Of a stretch of 64,000 bases of DNA, positions 35,515 to 43,043 are shown one piece after another. The position numbers and the translations under genes are program-made. Each line of letters starts with the position of its first letter. The first letter of the stretch is position 1. The notes below the pieces were generated by a model. It did no database searches. It worked only from the letters and a program-made list of their open reading frames with translations, and had not been told where the DNA came from. The stretch is from Hahnella aquatica (GTDB lineage: Bacteria > Pseudomonadota > Gammaproteobacteria > Burkholderiales > Burkholderiaceae_A): the NCBI GenBank assembly GCA_965194505.1, contig OZ239144.1, forward strand, positions 1,488,001 to 1,552,000. The letters run 5' to 3'.

Positions 35515-35796
35515 TCACCGACGATTCACCAGTTGGCCGTTGACATACTTCTGCAGCAAGCTGGCGGCTAGTGTCTGGTAAGGAATCCCCTCCTCCAGGG
35601 CGCGGGCCTGAAGGTTTTTCAGATCCCGGCTGGAAATGCGAATGTTCAGACGCTGGTCTTTTTTAAAGGTGGCGCTGGCAGCCGCGCGGTGGGCTTCAAG
35701 ATGCCGCGCGGGATCTTTGACACGCTGCAGACTGCCTGACTCCAGGGCCTGCAGGATCTCAAGCTCTTCGTCGTCGTAGCGGGTTTTCTTCGTCAT
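35515..35796 (-). CDS. CopG/BrnA-type ribbon-helix-helix antitoxin
   Basis: Protein of 93 residues. The C-terminal half has an RHH pattern (KKDQRLNIRISSRDLKNLQ, then QARALEEGIPYQTLAASLLQKY) seen in CopG-like antitoxins paired with BrnT. The N-terminal half is acidic and charged. Its ATG overlaps the stop of the upstream toxin gene by 4 bp (ATGA), giving the unusual toxin-first order that BrnT systems use. Confidence 0.82.
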   Translation of the reverse strand: MTKKTRYDDEELEILQALESGSLQRVKDPARHLEAHRAAASATFKKDQRLNIRISSRDLKNLQARALEEGIPYQTLAASLLQKYVNGQLVNRR

Positions 35797-36077
35797 GATT
35801 TACTCCTAAATTGTCGGGTGGCTTTACGACTCGGAATGATGGTTTTTAAAAAGATCTCGGACTCGGTCTCAATAAAGGGAACGAGGAAGATGTAGTCATC
35901 GACCTCGATCATGGAAATCATCTGCCCAGGGTATTTGTCCTGGTTGGGGTGCATCACCACGGCAACTTCGTTTCCCATGCTGATTTCGAAGACGATCCTC
36001 TCAAACGATATGCCACGCTCCTCTATCAGCATCTGGTTTTTTTCTGTATTCCAGTTGTAGCTTTTTGTCGCGGGCAT
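35793..36077 (-). CDS. BrnT-family ribonuclease toxin
   Basis: RelE-like fold toxin of 94 residues. The start matches BrnT: a WNxEKNxxL-type N-terminus (YNWNTEKNQMLIEERGISFE), then a beta-rich core with IEVDDYIFLVPFIETES, and the C-terminal KTIIPSRKATRQF with basic catalytic residues. A near-perfect palindrome directly before the ATG is likely the site for repression by the antitoxin. Confidence 0.82.
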   Translation of the reverse strand: MPATKSYNWNTEKNQMLIEERGISFERIVFEISMGNEVAVVMHPNQDKYPGQMISMIEVDDYIFLVPFIETESEIFLKTIIPSRKATRQFRSKS

Positions 36078-36096
36078 GTGTGCATTTTATGCACAC
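36078..36096. promoter_or_regulatory. Palindromic operator of the BrnTA-type pair
   Basis: Perfect inverted repeat GTGTGCAT-TTT-ATGCACAC with 8-bp arms, abutting the toxin start codon at 36077. The position and symmetry suit autorepression by the ribbon-helix-helix antitoxin. Confidence 0.75.
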
Positions 36097-36151
36097 GTTA
36101 AGGTTAAATCAAGGTGACTCCTCGATCCATTTACCGGTTAGATGCCAAGAG

Positions 36152-37273
36152 TCAGGCGAGCCCAGCCAACTCATAGCTTGTGCTGCGTCCACTGGCTGCG
36201 GTTTTCTGCAATACGCCTCGCGCCAGCAATTCATTGATGTCCCTGAGTGCCGTATCCTGCGAGCACTTTGCGATGGCCGCCCACTTGCTGCTGGTTAGTT
36301 TTCCATCGAAGCCATCGAGCAGTCTGTTGAGCAACTTGATCTGCCTTTCATTGAACGGCAGACCGGCCCACCGTTGCCAGAAACGCGCCTTGGACAATGT
36401 CTGGCAAAGGGTCTCGTCGGCACCCTGGATGGCGCGGAGTAGACATCCCAAGAACCACATCATCCAAGCCGTGACCTCCAGGCCGCCTTTTTGTGTGGCC
36501 TCGAGCAAGTCGTAGTAGTCCTTGCGCTCGCGCTGCATCTGGGCCGACAGGCTGTAAAAGCGCTGGGTTGATTGCTCAGCCCGCGCCAGCGCCATGTCGC
36601 TCACGGCGCGCGCCATGCGGCCATTGCCATCCTCGAAGGGGTGGATGGTGACAAACCACAGATGGGCCAAGCCCGCCTTGATCACCGGGTCGTCTTGGTT
36701 GTTCTCGTTGAACCAGCTCAGGAAGCCTTCCATCTCGACATCCAGACGATCCGCTGCGGGGGCCTCGAAGTGAACGCGTTGGCGATGCATCGGGCCTGAG
36801 ACGACTTGCATCGGCCCCTGTGCGTCGTCACGCCATCGTCCAACGCGTATTTGGTTCAGCCCGCTGTAGCCAGTAGGGAACAGTGCGGCGTGCCAGCCAA
36901 ACAGGCGCTGGGTGGTCAGGGCGGTGGCGTGCTGCTGGGTTGCATCCAGCACCATGTCCACCACGCCATCAACATGCCGATCGGCCGGGGCCAAGGCGCC
37001 GATGTCAACACCGAGCCGGCGCGCGATCGAGGAACGGACGGATTCGGGGCTGAGCGTTTCACCCTCGATTTCACTGGTTTTGAGCACGTCTTCGGTGAGC
37101 ACTCGCAAGGCCGCCTGATCTCGCAGATCGAGGCCGAGATCGTGCATGCGGCCCATGAGGTGGCCCTGGGCCAGATGAACCTGGGCGAGCAACGGCGCCA
37201 GTCGTTCGTGGTCATACGCCCACTGCGGCCAGTCGTCTTGCTGCCAAATGTAGCGCTTATCTCCGCCTTTCAT
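36152..37273 (-). CDS. Fic domain protein (DUF4172 type)
   Basis: AMP-transferase family protein of 373 residues. The N-terminal DUF4172 domain (WQQDDWPQWAYD) precedes the inhibitory helix with TSEIEGE near residue 68, a class II-like auto-inhibited arrangement. The Fic active site is HPFEDGNGRMAR at about residues 210-221, with catalytic His. A winged-helix C-terminus (WAAIAKCSQDTALRDINELL) suggests DNA binding or autoregulation. The shared 41-bp element lies upstream on its promoter side. Confidence 0.92.
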   Translation of the reverse strand: MKGGDKRYIWQQDDWPQWAYDHERLAPLLAQVHLAQGHLMGRMHDLGLDLRDQAALRVLTEDVLKTSEIEGETLSPESVRSSIARRLGVDIGALAPADRHVDGVVDMVLDATQQHATALTTQRLFGWHAALFPTGYSGLNQIRVGRWRDDAQGPMQVVSGPMHRQRVHFEAPAADRLDVEMEGFLSWFNENNQDDPVIKAGLAHLWFVTIHPFEDGNGRMARAVSDMALARAEQSTQRFYSLSAQMQRERKDYYDLLEATQKGGLEVTAWMMWFLGCLLRAIQGADETLCQTLSKARFWQRWAGLPFNERQIKLLNRLLDGFDGKLTSSKWAAIAKCSQDTALRDINELLARGVLQKTAASGRSTSYELAGLA

Positions 37274-37349
37274 GCGGCGATTATGGATGCTTTGCGCCGC
37301 ACCGTCAATCTAATCGCCGCACCTGATGCGCTGATTAGTCCTTTAGTCC

Positions 37350-37413
37350 GACTTTTCTCTAGCCGTTGACGTTTTGGTCATGACCAAACGAGCTTTGGCT
37401 GGAGAAAAGTCAG
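37350..37413. repeat. Large inverted repeat containing a palindromic core and copy 2 of the 41-bp element
   Basis: Outer arms GACTTTTCTCTAGCC (37350-37364) and GGCTGGAGAAAAGTC (37397-37411) pair with one mismatch. Between them lies the perfect 16-bp palindrome TTTGGTCATGACCAAA (37373-37388). The whole could form a cruciform. The minus-strand right half (37373-37413) is the second copy of the element at 34188-34228. It lies between the divergent Fic and MNT genes and probably serves both promoters. Confidence 0.8.
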
Positions 37414-37482
37414 GTTTTGAGGGGACCTCGGCGATGCAGCCAACTTGTTTACAAGGAGTAGTAAGCGGGCGAACATACGCCC

Positions 37483-37845
37483 ATGATGGAGACGCAAATC
37501 CAGGATCCCACCGTTATAGGGCCCACAGGCGAACTGGCCCCTGAACTCCGGTCACGAATCTCGCAAATTCGGACCCTTTGTACGCGCTATCCAGTGAGAA
37601 GCTTATCGGCCTTCGGCTCTGCGGTTACTGGCCGCTTCGAGCCGGGGAGAAGTGACATCGATTTGCTTGTTGAAATGGAGGATGTCTCACCGGTTGATTA
37701 CGGTAACGCCTATTTCAGCCTTCTCGGAGAGCTCGAGGAGATGTTTACCCGACCCGTGGACCTCGTCACAACAGCATCCCTCACCAACCCATTCATTCTG
37801 AGCAACATCGAAGAAACGAAGGTCATTCTTTATGACGCCCGATAG
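37483..37845 (+). CDS. MNT-type nucleotidyltransferase (MntA antitoxin-like), orphan
   Basis: Minimal nucleotidyltransferase of 120 residues. The polymerase-beta-like active site GSAVTGRFEPGRSDIDLLVE is at about residues 47-66 with the paired Asp residues. In HEPN-MNT toxin-antitoxin pairs the MNT enzyme adds AMP to the HEPN RNase. No HEPN gene follows: only a short frame (MTPDRRLA then stop) and a 20-bp palindrome. I read it as an orphan or as a survivor of a broken pair. Confidence 0.82.
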   Translation: MMETQIQDPTVIGPTGELAPELRSRISQIRTLCTRYPVRSLSAFGSAVTGRFEPGRSDIDLLVEMEDVSPVDYGNAYFSLLGELEEMFTRPVDLVTTASLTNPFILSNIEETKVILYDAR

Positions 37846-37855
37846 GCGTCTCGCC

Positions 37856-37875
37856 TAAGGGTCGATCGACCCTTA
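37856..37875. repeat. 20-bp perfect palindrome
   Basis: TAAGGGTCGATCGACCCTTA reads the same on both strands. It lies 11 bp after the MNT stop, where a HEPN gene would be expected, and before the end of the HigA gene. No T-run follows on either side, so it is not a normal terminator; a binding site or an excision scar are both possible. Confidence 0.9.
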
Positions 37876-37903
37876 CAAAACATAAGCGTTGAACACCCGA
37901 GGC

Positions 37904-38221
37904 TTACAGTACCGCCTCAAGCCCTTTCTTCTCAAGCAAGCTCAATAACTTGAGCGAGGGGCCACTGGGTTTTTTATCACCTAGCTCCCACTTTTGAATG
38001 GTTGAGATGCTGGTGTTGAGAATGGCTGCAAACACCGCTTGGCTCACATGTTCTTTCTCGCGCAGCTGGCGAATTTGAAGCGCTGACAACGGTTTGACTT
38101 CTAAATTGCACAACACATCAAACTCCGACATGCGGCGTTTGCTGATCAAGCCAGCATTGCTGAGGCCCTGTGCAGTTTCATGTACTTCAGCAAGTAAGCG
38201 GCCTTTGCGTTTAGTGGTCAT
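37904..38221 (-). CDS. higA: XRE-family antitoxin (HigA-type)
   Basis: Helix-turn-helix antitoxin of 105 residues. The XRE domain (LREKEHVSQAVFAAILNTS to TIQKWELGDKKPSG) fills about residues 50-95, with a basic N-terminal tail (MTTKRKGR). Its start overlaps the toxin gene by 11 bp. The toxin-first order is typical of higBA. Confidence 0.88.
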   Translation of the reverse strand: MTTKRKGRLLAEVHETAQGLSNAGLISKRRMSEFDVLCNLEVKPLSALQIRQLREKEHVSQAVFAAILNTSISTIQKWELGDKKPSGPSLKLLSLLEKKGLEAVL

Positions 38222-38606
38222 CGCTGCTCTCCATCAATTCAATCAATTGTCCTGTGCTCAAAGCCACAGCCAATGCCTGTTCATTCAAGTCCAGTAGGGT
38301 AGAAGCCAACTCCTGCAGCACCTTCAGTTCGGTGGCATCGATGTTCGACCGCTCGTTCTTTTCAAAGCCGAACAAGAAAATCCAACGCCGCCCAAACTTG
38401 GTTGCAACAATAGTTCTCGCGCCAGCGCTTTTACCGCGTCCACGCAGTGCCACTCGTTTCTTGAACAAATAGCCACCGAGCTTGACATCAATAAGCCCTT
38501 GAACCATCTCATGCGCGGCTCCCACAATCTCCGATGAGCTGACCTTGCTTTTGCGCATCCAACGGAGAAAGGGCTTGGTGACAAGCACTTGTAAGGTTTG
38601 AGACAT
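38211..38606 (-). CDS. higB: RelE-like toxin (HigB-type, DUF1044 family)
   Basis: Ribosome-dependent RNase-type toxin of 131 residues. It shows the RelE-superfamily layout of DUF1044 toxins: an N-terminal KPFLRWMRK helix, a basic central strand (GGYLFKKRVALRGRGKSAGARTIVA split over two strands), and RRWIFLFGFEKNERSNI near the C-terminus. ATG 38606 (MSQTLQV) is preferred over a codon 15 bp upstream. A palindrome 10 bp upstream is the likely operator. Confidence 0.88.
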   Translation of the reverse strand: MSQTLQVLVTKPFLRWMRKSKVSSSEIVGAAHEMVQGLIDVKLGGYLFKKRVALRGRGKSAGARTIVATKFGRRWIFLFGFEKNERSNIDATELKVLQELASTLLDLNEQALAVALSTGQLIELMESSDDH

Positions 38607-38615
38607 AACATAGTG

Positions 38616-38630
38616 TTTCACTAAGTGAAA
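38616..38630. promoter_or_regulatory. Operator of the HigBA-type pair
   Basis: Inverted repeat TTTCACT-A-AGTGAAA, 10 bp before the toxin start. XRE antitoxins bind such symmetric sites, so this is the probable autoregulatory operator. Confidence 0.7.
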
Positions 38631-38734
38631 TAGTTTTCAACCGAAAAATCCGATTGAGATGTCTGGGCGTCAATTTTTTTGACGTTTGACATAAGGCTGT
38701 TTGAGGGCAGCTCGAAGCCCCCAAGCCCGCCGAA

Positions 38735-38965
38735 CTAACGCGCTGGCGCCACTCCGAGCCGTGCCTTGCGCACATAGCCCATGCAGGGGCGGCCATCCGC
38801 ACCGATCACCTCCAGGCACGGTAGCGCGCGGCTCTTAAAGCCCATCTGGCGACAGGCATACGGAAGCTTTGGATCCCAGCTCACGGCAAAGTGCTGGCAG
38901 GACCAGCAGTCCGGCCGGCCATTGGCCGAGGGCACCGGGCTATTTTTTACGGAAGTAGTCGACAT
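38735..38965 (-). CDS. Small cysteine-rich protein
   Basis: Protein of 76 residues with a CWSCQHF motif (Cys-x-x-Cys), then CRQMG, PCLE and PCMGY cysteines, giving a five-Cys pattern that could bind a metal. The family has no name I recognise, but the clean ATG and its 26-bp overlap with the next gene suggest it is real. The last residues (ARLGVAPAR) are basic. Confidence 0.65.
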   Translation of the reverse strand: MSTTSVKNSPVPSANGRPDCWSCQHFAVSWDPKLPYACRQMGFKSRALPCLEVIGADGRPCMGYVRKARLGVAPAR

Positions 38966-39218
38966 AGATCCGCCAGGCCACGAGGAGGCAGAAGGCCCCC
39001 AGGAAGATGTTGCCCACCATTGCCGTCATGTTGATGTCTGGCCAGTCGATCCGCACGCCTGCAAAGGCCATGAAGATGAGCGGGATGGCAAAGATCAAGT
39101 AGACGCGAATGGTGCGGCAGACCGAGCAAACGGGCTTCACGCGCTGCGTGCAGTCAGGCGCTTTGGCCTTGGCTGCAGCACCGGTGGCGCTTGTTTTCAC
39201 GGTGGGCTGGCGATCCAT
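38940..39218 (-). CDS. Small two-helix membrane protein
   Basis: Predicted inner-membrane protein of 92 residues from ATG 39218. A basic N-terminal part with two cysteines (KPVCSVCRTI) precedes TM1 (VYLIFAIPLIFMAFAGV) and TM2 (MVGNIFLGAFCLLVAWRIYV). A start at 39287 would add 23 residues and sit 9 bp after the flagellin stop; neither start has a clear ribosome site. No family is recognised. Its 3' end overlaps the small Cys-rich gene by 26 bp. Confidence 0.6.
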   Translation of the reverse strand: MDRQPTVKTSATGAAAKAKAPDCTQRVKPVCSVCRTIRVYLIFAIPLIFMAFAGVRIDWPDINMTAMVGNIFLGAFCLLVAWRIYVDYFRKK

Positions 39219-39296
39219 GAGGGCAAGTGTAGGCGCTGGCTCGGCTGATTTCCAGTCAAAACCCTGCGCTGTGTCTCCTTGCCTCATGAGCCCGCA

Positions 39297-42296
39297 TTAG
39301 CCCTGGAGCAGCTGCAGCACCGTCTGCTGACTCATGTTGGCCTGGGCCAGCACCGCCGTGGCGGCCTGCTGCATGATCTGCGTGCGGGCCAACTCGGTAG
39401 ATGCCTGCGCGTAATCTGCGTCCTCGATCTGGGAGCGCGAGGCTGCCGAGTTTGTGGACACGTTGCTGAGGTTATCCATCGCATAGGTGAGCCGGTTGAT
39501 CACTGCACCCATGTTGGCTCGGTTCGCGTTCACGTTGTCCATCACGCGGTCTAGCTTGCTGAGAACTGCTGTTGCATGGGCTGCCGAGCGGATGTTGTTC
39601 GTATCCGGATAGAGAATTTTTGCACCGGTGAACTGCGCCGTGACACCCGGAGATCCAGTGACGCCATCGGCGCCGCCCAGGCCCAGTTCGGCCGCGCTGG
39701 AGATCACATCGCTGTCAAACCATACCGAAAGATTCTGTCCGGCAGTATTGGTCAGCGTAAGACCTGTGTCTGTGCCCTCCACAAAAGAGGCTTTAATCCC
39801 ATGCTGTGCGGTCAAAAGATTAATCGCATCTTTGACAAGAATGTTTCTTTGGTTGACCGTGTCGTTGGTACCAAAAGCCACCTCGACCTCCACCGAATTC
39901 ACAAAGATTGAGTAGGTTCCGGCCGTCATTGTGGTGGTCGTGGTTGTACCTTTTGTGCTTACGAGGCCCGGGTCATCGACGTCCGCCGTAATGGCCCCGG
40001 TGACCAGCCCTCCCTTGCCGAAGTCGGCAAGATCGATGGTGATCAACTGACCAGCTGAGGCGCCCACCTGAAAGGCTAGGCGACCGGTTCGAGGCGGTGA
40101 CATCTTGCCATCGGCGCTGACTACTTCGCCGCCAAACGTGCCCTCCTCAAAACCGAGTGCAGTGAAGTTGGAATCTGTATTGAAGCCATCAAATCCGGAT
40201 TCGACCTTGATTCGCTCTTGTGACGTCAGGATGATTTTTCCATAAACGGTAGGGGCACCAGTGGATGCAGCAGTCGCACTTGCGATTCCAAGAACACCCG
40301 ATGCATCAGTGCCCGCAGCAGTCCCCGTTCCGAGGCCAAACTCCGAGGCCTCAAGACTTGTTGCGGAAGAGTCGTACCAAATGGACAGATTGCGGCCGTC
40401 GGAGGTTGCCACGGTCACCCCACCATTACCCGTATCACGTGCGTACGCACCCGTCTGAGGCGACTGGTTATTGATGGCGGTAATGACATTGGCGCGACGA
40501 ACGGATGCATCCTCACCAGCAGTCAGCGTCACAGCAATGGCTTTGCCGTTGATGTAAAGCGTCTGAGATCCACTGGCCAATGTTGTGGTGAGCGTACCTG
40601 CGGTTGAGGCCTCTCCTGCAACTGCAACGACACCCGTTTCAGATGTGTGATCATTAATTGCGTTTGTAATGGCCAGGGCGCTCGCAGATGCACTGCTGGT
40701 CAAACTCGTTGTGTCCGATTTGGTGTCATCTGCCGCCGCGGTGGCCCGAATGGCCACACCGTTGATCACAAGATCGGAGACTGTTAACGGCTTGATGTTG
40801 GCCGCCGCGGTTACAACGTCTCTGGCTCCAGCCACATAGACCGACTTGTTCTCGGTGAAATCACCTCGGGCGATATCCGGGCTGAGCGGGTTGTCGTAAA
40901 CCGTGGTGATCGGCAAGCCGGAGCGGGTGACATCACCGTTTTGATCGGTCGTGATAACCAACTTGCCCTCAACAGTGGTCTCAAGTGAGTAAGTACCGCT
41001 CTGAATGCCCTCTTTCAGACCGGTTCTGGCCGCAAATACTGCTGCCGTCGAGGCTGTGTTAAATCCAACCTCAATATTCCGGCCATCTGTCGCTTCGAGA
41101 CGAATTCCTTTGTTGTTCTCACCTGTATCGTATGCAACCACTCCAGTGAGGTGGGAGGCCGCATTGATGGCATCAACCACAGCAGCGCGTGTCTCGCGTG
41201 GGTTATCAAGGACCGTCGCTATCGGTGCAGACACAACACCATTGATGGTGACAGTGCCAGTAACCACGGCTCCGGATGTCATCGCCGATCCCGTCATGAC
41301 CGTTGGGTTTACAACGGCGCGGACCCCTGTGTCTCCAAACTCGCGGTTGATGACAGCTGCCTTGGCAATTGCACTGCCCGCGTTATTGCTAAAGGACACC
41401 GTGTCGTCACTGGCGGCCGTGGCGTTGATGTTGTGGCCATTGATGAAGAGATCGCTCGATTCAAGCTCATCGAGAGCAAAGAAAGAGCGCTCTATGGTGC
41501 GCGTCAGCGTATGCCCAGCGGCCCAATCCGTATTTGTCCCCGAGACAGCCTGAGCGTAGGTTGCATTTCCAGAGAGGAATACGTACCCCATCGAACTCAG
41601 GGTTGAGGCGGTAATCGTAATTGTGTTGGTTGATACAGAGACAGCAGAAGTAATGTCGATCCGCGTCCCATCGAGTAGTGAGAAACTTGCAGCCCCAACG
41701 GTGGAACCCGACATGGCAACAGAGAGTGAACCACCCACCAGCCAACTGTCTGTTGCCGTCACCGAGCCGCTCGTGAGAGTTGTCGACGCCGTTCCCGAGA
41801 CGTATGTAATCGTGGAATTGAACTCCGCATCGGAGGTGATCTTGTAGACAGGTCGCTCGCCGACCCGCTCGCCTGCGGAGCCGTTGAGGATCGGGAACCC
41901 ATTCCACTCGGTCATATCTGCGATACGAACAATTTCTTTCTTGAGCTGCTGGAACTCAAGATCAAGGTAACTGCGCTGGTCATTTGCGTTGGTGTCGTTC
42001 ACCGCCTGAATGGCCAGTTCACGCATCCGCTGGAGCATGTCCGTGATCGCGTTTGTTGCACCCTCAACCGTCTGTATCAAGGCAACCGCGTCGCCTGCGT
42101 TCCGCACAGACTGATTCAGTGCCCTGATCTGTTGGGTCATCCGAGTGGAGATCGCCATGCCAGCCGCGTCGTCGCCCGCGGAGTTAATCCGCTTGCCTGT
42201 CGACAGCTGCTGCATCGCCGTGGACAGACTCCGTCCTGTGGCCTTGAGCGCCTGCTGCGAGAACAACGCTTTGGTATTGGTGTTGATCACTGACAT
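39297..42296 (-). CDS. fliC1: Giant flagellin (999 residues)
   Basis: Filament subunit. The D0/D1 N-terminus (MSVINTNTKALFSQQALKA to LQRMRELAIQAVNDTNANDQ) and C-terminus (ADYAQASTELARTQIMQQAA to VLQLLQG) are canonical. About 700 residues of surface domain lie between them, compared with 200-300 usually. At least four stretches follow the flagellin hook-IN (FlaIN) pattern, each a xINGxxI followed by xxINxxSxxTGVxA and xGRNxxV. They are near residues 350, 510, 590 and 870. A sigma-54 promoter is 70 bp upstream. A large surface domain offers many sites for the neighbouring glycosylation system. Confidence 0.94.
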   Translation of the reverse strand: MSVINTNTKALFSQQALKATGRSLSTAMQQLSTGKRINSAGDDAAGMAISTRMTQQIRALNQSVRNAGDAVALIQTVEGATNAITDMLQRMRELAIQAVNDTNANDQRSYLDLEFQQLKKEIVRIADMTEWNGFPILNGSAGERVGERPVYKITSDAEFNSTITYVSGTASTTLTSGSVTATDSWLVGGSLSVAMSGSTVGAASFSLLDGTRIDITSAVSVSTNTITITASTLSSMGYVFLSGNATYAQAVSGTNTDWAAGHTLTRTIERSFFALDELESSDLFINGHNINATAASDDTVSFSNNAGSAIAKAAVINREFGDTGVRAVVNPTVMTGSAMTSGAVVTGTVTINGVVSAPIATVLDNPRETRAAVVDAINAASHLTGVVAYDTGENNKGIRLEATDGRNIEVGFNTASTAAVFAARTGLKEGIQSGTYSLETTVEGKLVITTDQNGDVTRSGLPITTVYDNPLSPDIARGDFTENKSVYVAGARDVVTAAANIKPLTVSDLVINGVAIRATAAADDTKSDTTSLTSSASASALAITNAINDHTSETGVVAVAGEASTAGTLTTTLASGSQTLYINGKAIAVTLTAGEDASVRRANVITAINNQSPQTGAYARDTGNGGVTVATSDGRNLSIWYDSSATSLEASEFGLGTGTAAGTDASGVLGIASATAASTGAPTVYGKIILTSQERIKVESGFDGFNTDSNFTALGFEEGTFGGEVVSADGKMSPPRTGRLAFQVGASAGQLITIDLADFGKGGLVTGAITADVDDPGLVSTKGTTTTTTMTAGTYSIFVNSVEVEVAFGTNDTVNQRNILVKDAINLLTAQHGIKASFVEGTDTGLTLTNTAGQNLSVWFDSDVISSAAELGLGGADGVTGSPGVTAQFTGAKILYPDTNNIRSAAHATAVLSKLDRVMDNVNANRANMGAVINRLTYAMDNLSNVSTNSAASRSQIEDADYAQASTELARTQIMQQAATAVLAQANMSQQTVLQLLQG

Positions 42297-42366
42297 CTTT
42301 TTCTCCTATCGCAAGGACAATCCCCGCGAATCAATTGCCCGACTCCACCGGGCTCACTGCCAACTC

Positions 42367-42382
42367 AGCACGTTCTGTGCCA
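42367..42382 (-). promoter_or_regulatory. Sigma-54 promoter of the giant flagellin
   Basis: Minus-strand TGGCACAGAACGTGCT matches the -24/-12 consensus (GG and GC exactly 10 bases apart) and lies 70 bp before the start codon. This is unusual, since flagellins are usually under sigma-28. Confidence 0.8.
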
Positions 42383-42491
42383 AACCTCTTCGAGACGCAA
42401 CAAAGATCACAAGTAATTGATTAACATGAACTTTTAGACGGTCTTGCCGTCGGCGGCAAAAGGTGTCGACTTACCGGCAACCATTTGCCAC

Positions 42492-42953
42492 TCAGGCCGT
42501 TGTGATGCCGAGCTGGGCGGAAATGGCCTTGAACTCACGCTCAAGCTCGGGGTGATTGGGGTAATGCTCATGAGCCAACATCACCGCACTCAGGGCAGCT
42601 GCTGGCTCCAATGCACAACGCAAGGCACGAACGAACATCAAATGAGTGGTGACGGGCGCCGACTCACCCTGCAGCACGAGCAGGTCATTCAGCAGGCTTA
42701 CCGACTCCTCCCAATCCTCGCGCAGCATGGCCAAAAGCCCCGTGATCGCGAGAATGTCCTCACTTTGGGGGTACAGAGCCAAACCAGCCTGGCCCAAGGC
42801 ATTCGCCAAATCCAGTCGCTGCTCTGTGACCAGCTTGGCAATCGTCTCTCGGATTTCTTCAGGCGAATACTTCGATACGCACTGGCCTGGGTCTTCAACC
42901 GTGACAACAGGCAAATGGGCTGCGATGATTTCTTGGTAAAGGTTGGTGTTCAT
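42492..42953 (-). CDS. TPR-like protein between flagellin and glycan locus
   Basis: All-helical protein of 153 residues with two tetratricopeptide-like hairpins (ANALGQAGLALYPQSEDILA and LLAMLREDWEESVSLLNDLL), then a third at HLMFVRALRCALEPAAALS. It resembles small TPR chaperones of type III secretion. ATG 42953 has an AAGGGAG ribosome site. Because a sigma-54 promoter precedes it and the flagellin follows, I infer a flagellar role, for example as a flagellin chaperone or assembly factor; this is not demonstrated. Confidence 0.7.
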   Translation of the reverse strand: MNTNLYQEIIAAHLPVVTVEDPGQCVSKYSPEEIRETIAKLVTEQRLDLANALGQAGLALYPQSEDILAITGLLAMLREDWEESVSLLNDLLVLQGESAPVTTHLMFVRALRCALEPAAALSAVMLAHEHYPNHPELEREFKAISAQLGITTA

Positions 42954-42992
42954 GGTCTTACGCTCCCTTCGGGGTTGGATGCGACAGACCAA

Positions 42993-43008
42993 AGCAAACG
43001 CAATGCCA
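42993..43008 (-). promoter_or_regulatory. Sigma-54 promoter of the TPR-like gene
   Basis: Minus-strand TGGCATTGCGTTTGCT has GG and GC 10 bases apart and the TTTGCT -12 element. It lies 40 bp before the TPR start and just in front of the divergent pseC gene. Confidence 0.8.
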
Positions 43009-43043
43009 ACTTTTGAGTGCTCGCCCTGTGAGAGACTAGGAAC

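Noticed and set aside
39297..42296. Possible CRISPR or tandem DNA repeat in the giant flagellin
   Set aside because: The repetition is at protein-motif level and divergent in DNA; no regular spacers or identical repeats.
42420..42480. Possible terminator between the TPR gene and the flagellin
   Set aside because: A GACGG/CCGTC hairpin and an overlapping TTGCCG/CGGCAA hairpin exist but neither strand shows a proper U-tract.
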